Assembly: GCA_949987565.1 (NCBI GenBank) | Contig: OX465119.1 | Location: 10,447,441-10,511,440 of the forward strand | Length of the DNA stretch: 64,000 nt | Reading direction: 5' to 3' | Source: Luidia sarsii | Taxonomy: Eukaryota; Echinodermata; Asteroidea; Paxillosida; Luidiidae | In this document: positions 24,151 through 34,200 of the stretch, one piece after another | Layout of the letters: each line of letters begins with the position of its first letter | Numbering within the stretch: position 1 is the stretch's first letter | Translations under genes and position numbers: made by a program | Notes under the pieces: generated by a model | What the model was told of the DNA's origin: nothing | Database searches by the model: none | What the model saw: only the letters and a program-made list of their open reading frames with translations

Positions 24151-24921
24151 GGTTATGGTTAGGTTTTGGGGTGTAGTGGTTAGGGTTTGGGGTATGATGG
24201 TTAGGGTTTTGAGTTAGGGTTAGGGTTAGGGGTTTAATGGTTAGGGTTTTGGGTATGGTGGTTAGGGTTTTGAGTTTGGTGGTTAGGGTTTGGGGTTTAA
24301 TTACACCCCAAACCTACACCATTACACCCCAAACCCTTACCACCAAACTCAAAACCCTAACCATCATACCGCATACCCTAACCATTATACCCCAAACCCT
24401 AACCATTAAACCCCAAACCCTAACCACCAAACTCAAAACCCTAACCATCATACACAAAACCCTAACAATTACACCCCAAACCCTAACCATTACACCCCAA
24501 ACCCCGAACCACGAAACTCAAAACCCTAACCATCATACCCCAAACCCTAACCATTAAACCCCAAACCCTAACCACCAAACTCAAAACCCTAACCATTACA
24601 CCCCAAACCCACACCATTACACCCGAAACCCTAACCACCAAACTCAAAACCCTAACCATCATACCCCAAACCCTTACCATTACACCCCAAATTCTAACCA
24701 TCAAACTCAAAACCCTAACCATCATACCCAAAACCCTAACTATTAAACACCAAACCCGAACCACGAAACTCAAAACCCTAACCATCATACCCCAAACCCT
24801 AACCATTAAACCCCAAACCCTAACCACCAAACTCAAAACCCTAACCATCATACCCCAAACCCTAACCATCATACCCCAAACCCTAACCATTACACCCCAA
24901 ACCCTATCCATTACACCCCAA
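24151..24921. repeat. Degenerate telomere-like array with strand switch
   Basis: 24151-24298 is G-rich on the plus strand (ggttagggtttggggt, with pure ttagggttagggttaggg near 24215). From about 24300 the rest is the complement (ccctaaccattacaccccaa). Units are about 17-20 bp and combine CCCTAACC with CCCCAAAC. Confidence 0.9.
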
Positions 24922-25259
24922 GGTGACAGTGCAACAGTGCAATTGGTGGGAAAGAGTAGAGAGAAAGATGTGGGTGCAAAGAAATGAAAGAGATAGGTCA
25001 ATGATTGACGTGGCTGAGAGAAGATGTGGGTTAGGGTTAGGAGAGAGGAGAAAAAGGTTGGAGGAAATGTGTATAAGCGTTGAATAATCGTCAGTGAAAT
25101 CTCGATAAGTCAAACTCTGATAACTCAAAACTCCTGTTTAGTCAAACATGAATTATATTACCTTCACAAGTAAAATAATGATACAACTTCTATTAACTCA
25201 AAACTCTGTCCAACACAAAATTAATTATGAGCATGAAGTAAAGAAAAATATTTACAAAA

Positions 25260-25335
25260 ACTGTTGTAAACTGCTCAATGACTAAAATTACCTGCAATGC
25301 ATCTCAAAAGTTAAAGGGCCTGACGAATTTTGACT
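25260..25335 (-). mobile_element. Penelope-type terminal fragment
   Basis: Reverse copy fragment: gttgtaaactgctcaatgac, taaaattacctgcaatgcat, agttaaagggcctgacg. The GAAACGTC core is cut short at the insertion end. Confidence 0.5.
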
Positions 25336-25386
25336 TATCCAAAATTTTCTATAAAATTATTTCCAAAATAAAACGCAGAAATTCTT

Positions 25387-25606
25387 ATTTTCTATTGTGA
25401 TTATACCATGAACTATTGATAATGATAATCATAAGTTTCATTCGTTGATCGAATTTATTTTTTAAGATATGGTAAGCGAATTTAATGGCTGCCGTCCAGT
25501 TGAAGTCCCTCTTCACTCTCTCTGAAGAGCTGATATCTGGCTGCACCAAGATGCCCATGAGTTGTCCATTCTGAGACACAAAGAAAGTATGAAGCTCAAA
25601 CTGGTC
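25387..25606 (-). CDS. Possible exon of an unrecognised gene
   Basis: Minus strand, from an acceptor-like ataaag: YSDAFDQFELHTFFVSQNGQ, LMGILVQPDISSSERVKRDF, NWTAAIKFAYHILKNKFDQR, then a low-complexity tail and stop. The central part has protein-like composition. The adjacent segment at 25660-25830 contains two more short readings beginning PDAL or PDAF before stops, as if a related exon had been duplicated. No family recognised; a pseudogene piece is possible. Confidence 0.3.
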
Positions 25607-26580
25607 AAAAGCGTCAGAGTATCTTTATTAAATAAATTATTTGGACAATTAATTTAATTCTCACCTGGTCCAAGGCGTCAGGATGTTGAAATCAGCAAGC
25701 ATAATATTGCGCCCCTTGCCCTTGGCAAGGCATGGATCAGACACAACTGTCAGGGGTAGTGCCAGGGGGACCCACGCGATATGGAGGTTACTCCATCGTT
25801 GAAGGCGTCAGGGTTATCATTATCAGTATACCCTAATGAAGCCTGATCATAATGAAGGGCTCTCTCTCTGAAAATTTAATATGATTTTGTATGCGTTTAT
25901 GCGTGACGTTATGTACTCTGATAAAATATACTGATCAAGTTGGATAATAGTATACTGAGCACTATTTCACCGAAAAATCCACAGGACATTATGAAGACAA
26001 CACTCGACAATGAATGTATTATAATCAATTATAACTTGATGAATTTAACTTGCAGTAGCATGGACTATTATTTCCATTGATACTTAACCCGTAGCGGTCA
26101 TGTAACTTCACATACAGCATTCACGTTTCCCGCGGCAACCAAGACCACCTTTCAACTGTCTTGCCTTAGCTCGTCTGTGGACCGCCCAGACTTTTAACTG
26201 TCATCTCGCTTAACTGACTGACACTTTTGCATTCATGAATTGCAAAAAGTCGCACATTGAACAATTAGACATAATTACCAGGATAGTTTGTTTTAACTGT
26301 CCCCCATGATAATGTTAAGAAAGCTTCATTAAGTAAAATTAATTTGATTTCAAAATGGAAAAGGAAATTTTGAAAGGGTTTGATTTTAATCTGGTAAAAT
26401 ATTGAACAACAAAATCAAACGTTTGTGAGAATGAGCTTTGCAGTCTATGGCATATTTTATTCAAATAATTATATACTTTTCTGATACATAATTATCATTT
26501 TACTCGTATTCCAAATAAAAAATAATTCCTGTAGATTATGTAAAAGGCATCACAAACTCAATGGGTATAGAATAAAGCTG

Positions 26581-26586
26581 TTTATT
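26581..26586 (-). terminator. Candidate poly(A) signal for CHD1L
   Basis: AATAAA on the minus strand, followed by GT-rich sequence. It lies beyond the 32-bp array, and I saw no AATAAA between the stop codon at 28107 and the array. If used, the array would be part of the 3' UTR. Confidence 0.3.
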
Positions 26587-26640
26587 CAATATCTATCAGC
26601 AGATAACAAAAATGACCCTGGTCTTCAGAAATAGTAGTTG

Positions 26641-27953
26641 GTATAATGTAATCATACCCTGATCATCAAAGAGTATAATGTAATCATACCTTGATCATCA
26701 AAGAGTATAACGTAATCATACCTTGATCATCAAAGAGTATAATGTAATCATACCTTGATCATCAAAGAGTATAATGTAATCATACCTTGATCATCAAAGA
26801 GGATAATGTAATCATACCTTGATCATCAAAGAGTATAATGTAATCATACCTTGATCATCAAAGAGTATAATGTAATCATACCTTGATCATCAAAGAGGAT
26901 AATGTAATCATACCTTGATCATCAAAGAGGATAATGTAATCATACCTTGATCATCAAAGAGTATAATGTAATCATACCTTGATCATCAAAGAGGATAATG
27001 TAATCATACCTTGATCATCAAAGAGTATAATGTAATCATACCTTGATCATCAAAGAGTATAATGTAATCATACCTTGATCATCAAAGAGTATAATGTAAT
27101 CATACCTTGATCATCAAAGAGTATAATGTAATCATACCTTGATCATCAAAGAGTATAATGTAATCATACCTTGATCATCAAAGAGGATAATGTAATCATA
27201 CCTTGATCATCAAAGAGTATAATGTAATCATACCTTGATCATCAAAGAGTATAATGTAATCATACCTTGATCATCAAAGAGTATAATGTAATCATACCTT
27301 GATCATCAAAGAGGATAATGTAATCATACCTTGATCATCAAAGAGTATAATGTAATCATACCCTGATCATCAAAGAGTATAATGTAATCATACCTTGATC
27401 ATCAGGGTATAATGTAATCATACCTTGATCATCAAAGAGTATAATGTAATCATACCTTGATCATCAAAGAGTATAATGTAATCATACCTTGATCATCAAA
27501 GAGTATAATGTAATCATACCTTTATCATCAGGGTATAATGTAATCATACCTTGATCATCAAAGAGTATAATGTAATCATACCTTGATCATCAAAGAGGAT
27601 AATGTAATCATACCTTGATCATCAAAGAGTATAATGTAATCATACCTTGATCATCAGGGTATAATGTAATCATACCTTGATCATCAAAGAGGATAATGTA
27701 ATCATACCTTGATCATCAAAGAGTATAATGTAATCATACCTTGATCATCAAAGAGTATAATATAATCATACCTTGATCATCAGGGTATAATGTAATCATA
27801 CCTTGATCATCAAAGAGTATAATGTAATCATACCTTGATCATCAAAGAGTATAATGTAATCATACCTTGATCATCAGGGTATAATGTAATCATACCTTGA
27901 TCATCAAAGAGTATAATGTAATCATACCTTGATCATCAAAGAGTATAATGTAA
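26641..27953. repeat. 32-bp minisatellite, about 41 copies
   Basis: Unit tataatgtaatcataccttg + atcatcaaagag, very homogeneous. A 30-bp variant ending atcatcaggg appears at least five times after 27400, and G/T variants (gaggataatg) are scattered through it. It begins about 150 bp downstream of the CHD1L stop codon. On the minus strand each unit contains ATCAAGGTATGA, which resembles a 5' splice site. Confidence 0.97.
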
Positions 27954-28106
27954 ACAAGATAATGTTTCGAGATGGATATTGTATGTAGGTCTGCTAAGGC
28001 TCTTTCCATTGCAAAAAGGTTCTTGACATCTTTACAAGGCTCTCTGATAAGTGTTCTGCATTGTCATTAGATCATCCCTACAATTTTGACATTTCTGGCG
28101 TCACAA

Positions 28107-28226
28107 TTACAGCACATAACCCTCCTCACTGACACGTCTCTGTTTAGAGATGCAATCCTGAAGCCAAGTTGTAGACACACAAACAGCATCGGGACAACTT
28201 TCAATAGCATCAGCCAACTGCTCATC
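28107..28226 (-). CDS. CHD1L: CHD1L exon 24, BRCT end and stop
   Basis: Residues 984-1022: [39 protein letters not shown], then TAA. W1004 with DC three residues on is the BRCT signature (W..DC). Confidence 0.92.
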   Translation of the reverse strand, partial: DEQLADAIESCPDAVCVSTTWLQDCISKQRRVSEEGYVL

Positions 28227-31200
28227 CTGTAAATATTCAAGGAAATAATTTTATTTCATTTTCGAGTGAATTGAATAAACAGTCAAAAAACCCTGTGAAC
28301 AGCAAAGACTAGTTGTCTATTAGGGAAGGCCACCATCTAAGAGCTGGATAGCTCAGATGAAAGAGCACTGGAACATTAATCCCGAGGTCTCAGGTTCAAG
28401 CCCCACTCCAGTCAAATTATTTTTCTTTGCTAATTCTTCAATTTGAGTTGAATGAACAGATAACCTCAGTATAAAGTGATTTTTTTTTTTGTCCTTGCTG
28501 ACTGAAATAATCAATCTTTCCCATCAATTTTAATGAGTATGGAATCACAACAGCTAGCCTCAGTTTGTGCTGGTGGTATTGTCTATCATCTAGGATCATC
28601 AGACATGTGACTGACCCTTTAATTATATGACACTCTTTTCTAGTAACTCATTCCTTACCTGAGAAGTCTCCTTGGTTGTGATGATGTGGGTTGTCATGTT
28701 TGTCACAATGTCGCAAACGTCACCGTCATAAGTGCAAACAATGTTAAGGATGTTCTCGTAAATTTGATATAAAGGCTATAAATATAAAGGCTATAAATAT
28801 AAAGGCTATAAATATAAAGGCTATAGATATGAATGGATTTCTTACCAGGCTGGATATTCGACCATAATTATTCCTATTTGTGATAATAGCTGTGTGGGGA
28901 CAGTATCAATGAATCACATGAAAATGGGGTTTTAATCCATGTCAAATCCAAACTGAACTAAAAAAATAATGCATCCAATATCAACATGAGGATTGCACAA
29001 TGACCATGTACACACTGTCTAAGTCCAAAGGAAATCTGTGGATATCAATGTTTTTCCGGTCTTCCCAATGTTGTATAATGCCTTTAAGTTTTTAAGAAAT
29101 AAAACTCCATCTGTGTATTGACAAAAACACCAAATATAGGAGACAATACTGATCTAAAAGGATATGCAATGATGTAACGTGACATCTTCTTCTTTTCATC
29201 TTCTGGCACATCACAGAACCACACCCGAACCCCTCGCAGGAAATTGGGCAGTCCTGACATACTGCCCTGGCCTTGTTCCAATACATCCTGGGTAGGTGTT
29301 GATGTTTCCATGACAACTGAAGCAGAGACCACTTGGGAGCTTGTTCCAGGTTTGGATTTGTGTCCAGATGGTAGGGGGCTTGCAGAGTGATGCTTTGATC
29401 GTTTTCTAGGAAAATAGTAGCTGTAAAGATCGCTGTTCAGGAACATATTCTTTAAGGGTTGAGAAATAAAGATTTTAACACTGATATATTCTGGGAAGTA
29501 GGCAAGATTTGAACATCGACATATTCTCGGAAGTAGGAAAAATTAGAACACGAGGAAGAAAAACCTGGTGAGCGATCATACAATTCCTGTCTGTATTCTT
29601 CCCAGTTAAATTCACCCCATAATTATGATGGGATGTAAGATAGAACATAGGATAGGACATAGAATATTTGTAGGATAGGATGGTCAATAATGGTTAGGGG
29701 ACTGGTATAGTAAGCGTAGACATCCCAGATTTCAAACAGCTGCAGGAATCTAATGAAACGGTCTGAATATTCTGAAGGATACACATACGTTGGTATTCCC
29801 TTTGAAGCCAGCAGTTTGTAAATGAGTTTCTCTGTGCCATACCAGTTGAAGCCAGGCGTTGCGTACCCAATGCGTGGAAGATGAACACTGGCTGTTCGAA
29901 CAAAAATACATACATGTCTAAATGAGCTACAATTTGTGAAAGGTTTTGTGAAAGTTTAACTAGTCTTGATAGCTGCATTTATTTATCAAGCATAACACCA
30001 AGTCAGTTCTTTAAAGTCTTGGCACGTAAAAATTGGATGCCAATTTTAAAGCCCTTTCTAGACGGTGTTCATTGCTAAAAACAAATTCTTTAAATTATTA
30101 AGGTGATATACAAAAATGTAGCAGTATGTTGGCGAGACAAAAAACACCCTCAAAAAACGAATCTATGGCCATAGGTCTACCATCAAAACCGGTAAAATGG
30201 ACACCCCTGTTGGGTATCACTTCAATCTCCCTGATCATTCGATATCAGATATGAGTGTACTGGGCATAGAATCACTTGGTCACCGTAGTAATGCTGTCCG
30301 TCTTAGCCGTGAGAAAATGTGGATGAAGCGTCTTCGGACTATTCAACCACATGGTCTCAACATCCAGGAGGGTAATGACTAACACCATGCAGCTTTCTGA
30401 TAATCCTTCTTTTGTGTTCAGTCTTTCACACTTCTCTCTTTGATCTTTTCCCCCTATTGTCACTAATCCCTACCCCACTCCTTGCCCTTCTCTTTGATCT
30501 TTCCCCCTCCTCTCACTAATCCCTACCCTACCCCTTGCCCTTCCCTTTGAGCTCTCCCTACCAGCTTCACTCTTTGTCCTCTGTTTCTCATCCGTGTCCT
30601 ATTCACTCTCTCCCCCCTGCCTTCGTGTACATGTATCTGTTTTGTCCTTGTCACTCTGCCTTTGAGAAAGGTCCTGCTAGGATCGAAACGTCAGGCCCAC
30701 TAAATTTTAGATTTTCTTTAAATTATTGTTAGCAAACGTTTTAATAACATAATTTGTAATTGGTTTTCAATGTAATCCTAGGTATGAAGAATTTGCATAA
30801 GGATTACACCACTGTACATGAAGGAGGGGTATGTATTTGAATGTGGACTTACCATTCTGTTTCTTGGCAGCCTGGTACACCCTTTGTAGTCCCTGGCTGA
30901 GAGCAGATATCTTTATACCAGACAGATGGTTCTGTCTGTCTCTATGCTGAGCTATGATCAGGGCAACCTATGCAAACCATGACGAAGAAACAAAATCAAA
31001 AAGCAATTAGCACATTGCCAAGTTAGATGCAATCTCATGGGCATTATTTTATCTTCTGAGATTTGAAGCTATTCATGGTGAAGGGAGCAAATTAAGGATG
31101 GTTTGCAGTGACACCATGTACAGATATCTCACAAAAACAATTCTCTAATAAAGTACTGACAAGAAATCCAGTTGTCCTCAAACATCAAATACAGTCAGAC

Positions 31201-34200
31201 AAAGACTAGCTAAGCCTTCTGATGAAAAAACACAGTCTTGTTTTCATTTCAACTGTATCAAAACAAAAATGTTTCCTGGACAACCCAACTGCTTACCATG
31301 TCTTTACCCTCACTACGGCTTGTTCTATCATCAATGCTAATTAGATGGGCATCTCCAAGAGCTAAATCTGAGATGAAAACAACAAATGCAAATTAATTGT
31401 TAACACAAACATTAATTAGATATCTGTTACTAACATTTCACTCATTAAATAATGCAGACCTTTTAATTGAAATAAGTCAAAATCAAAGGATAAAAATAAT
31501 CCTTTTATCAATTTGTTCCCCAATCTATGCATATATTTACCTCATCTTGAGGAATTGAATGTAAATATAGTCTGGGTAACAGTTTACCTTTCATCTTTCC
31601 AGAAAGTTCATACTGCATCTGTGGCTGGTCAGACCGTCTTTGTAGAGCTGTGAATAGACCGCCCTTACCCCAAGATCCACTGTCATCTGTACACCAATAG
31701 ATAGGCAAGTATTTTAGAATAGATCAAATCATTGATAATTCATTCATATCCATCTCATGAGTTTAAAATTGTACCGTGGTATTCCCCAATTTGATGCAGC
31801 TTGGCTTTGATATTGAATTGAAAAAGCTGCATCCACTCAAGCTGTTGTAGCCGGGTTTATAACCATTGGTTGTTTGCATCTGAATAAAAGCAGGAGTGCA
31901 ATCCCTGGAGATATACGGCAGTCAATGGTTGGATTGCTTTTGCCTGCCACCACACCCCGGCAAAGACTAGTTGACTATTTGGGAAGGACACATCTAAGGG
32001 CTGGATAGCTCAGATGGTAAGAGCGCTGGTAGTTAATCCAGAGTTCTCGGGTTCAAATCCCAGTCCAGTCAAAGTTTTCTTTGCAAATTGTTAAATTTCA
32101 CAGCAGTACGGGATGAGGAACAACCATGCATTTCACAGCTTTGCATCTCAAGATATTCATGATGGTCAAGAAATGGATCAGAAATGGACCAAGAAGCTGT
32201 TCTCAGGAATATCTTCTTTCCACTCAAACTCACCAACACAGTGGATGACAATGGCATCTTGGTCCCTTGTGTCAATAGGTTGTGTCACATCACCACTGAC
32301 ATACTGGATAGACAAGGTTTCATTGTCATTGTCTGACATGACATCATCTTCATCATCATCTTCTTCCGTTTCCATGGGGATGTTAGCAGACTTGTAGTCA
32401 TTTGCAGCCCATAGCTCATCACTATACGGAAGAAAGCAAAGACAATTCAGCGCATGGGAAGGAAGTCACTGGTGAGACACATAAAGGATTGAGGTTTCTA
32501 AGGTCCTTCTATATCACAGCCAGGATTGAGGTTTCTTAGGTCCTTCTATATAACAGACAGGATTGAAGTTTCTAAGGTCCTTCTATATCACAAGGCAGAG
32601 GGTCATATAGAATACTTACAGCTTACGTCGTCTCTCTTGGGCTCTGACTACCTCAGCCTCCTCCATCATCTTGGCTCTCTTGGCTGCAGCTGCCTCCCTC
32701 TTGGCTGTAGCTTCATCTCTCTGTCAGAGGACAATAATACAAGACAACCAACCCTTACTCTACCATCCTGATTTACAGCATAGAACAGGTCTATCAATCA
32801 AACTTCAGGTTGTTTCAGCCCACAAGAGCCTTGTCACCTTTCTCTTTCTTTCCTCCAGTTCCTCCGGGGTGTACTCCTTCTTCTTGCGCTGGGGTAGGGG
32901 TAGCTCCAATGCACCTTGGAGGTTGCGGCTCCTACGAAGAGTCCGAGGTAACCGGGTGTTTTCTTCTTCTTCAGCAACCTCAGCTTGACAGCATAGACAA
33001 TATTTCACTCATTTAATTCCTTCACTCATTAGATACATCAACATTTAATGAATAGTCATTGGAAGCTCTAACAAAGTTAATGTACGTGCCTTTTTTTTCC
33101 CTTAAATGTTTCAGGATTTTTAAATGACAAAAAGAATACAGATGTCAAACATTTAGAGACCCTGATGCTTTGAACCTGACTTTCCTCAAAAATCACACTT
33201 GAGCAGGGTGACAAGGGTCCTTTGAAGGGTCCATCTGAATGTTAGGCCCTTTCAATTGTGAGATTGTTCTCTCAATAAACCTACCTGAGATGAGCTGATC
33301 AAATGCTTCTTTATCTTTGGTGGATGTTGCAGCTTCTTTGGAGTAATCTTTCCCTTCAAACATATACATGTCACCTGGTGTTGAGACAAAAAGATGGTTA
33401 TCACTGAGCCAATTGTACATCTTGAGGATTCAGCTGTGTTTGCTATGCACTATGCATAACCCACAATCCTGAATATGCTGAAAGGTAATGACTTCTGGAA
33501 GCCAACACTTCTTCTAAGATGAGTGCAGAAGAGTCCTTTGCTTGAAGGAAAATACAATTGGGATATGGAGGCACAGACTTCATTAGTGAGAATGGAAAAT
33601 CAATGAGGTTTGCCTAGCCAATGTAAGATACTACGGGCCTTGTGCCCTAACATTGAACTCACCCTCTGATGAGGTACCTGCCACATCCTCCTCAATCTGC
33701 CCCATTGCATGATGGGTACAACCCACCTCCTCCTCCTCCCATTCACCGGACATACTTTTTCCCAGCATGCCTTGCAAGTCCACATCATCAATGCTACTAT
33801 CTTCAGACTGCAGTAATTTCTCAAGTCCAAATTTCAGCATTTCGGAGAGCTGAGGATAGATAGAATCATGGAAGAAGGAAAATCAGAATTTCATTCCTCA
33901 GTATACATTAGAGTAATAAAAAATAACACTACCTCAGCCCAAGTGAATTAGTGAGCTCATTTCATCTCAACACTAAACTCTAATTTTAAATATGTAAAAT
34001 TATTCAAGATACCCTTATTTCATAATTTCTCATTATTCTTTTGGAAAACTCAATTCATATGAATTACTTGATCAGTAAGCAGATTGCAAAATCTTGAGGA
34101 ACTGCCCAACTAAACATGGCTTTAGGTCAGTAAAGCTACTGAAAGGATAAACAAAGATAAATAAAAGTTCTTGTAACGTTTTGCTGACTCTTTGCTGATA

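Noticed and set aside
23457..24217. SATIGHYRPL-repeat protein
   Set aside because: 10-bp minisatellite whose 30-nt period cannot introduce stops; no conserved flanking exon.
26641..27953. CRISPR-like array (also 52671-53774)
   Set aside because: Units are directly abutting with no unique spacers, and the DNA is eukaryotic; these are minisatellites.
32000..32072. Functional tRNA gene
   Set aside because: A and B boxes are present, but the acceptor stem does not pair properly, and the sequence sits inside a repeated unit with a common body and tail; it is a SINE head.
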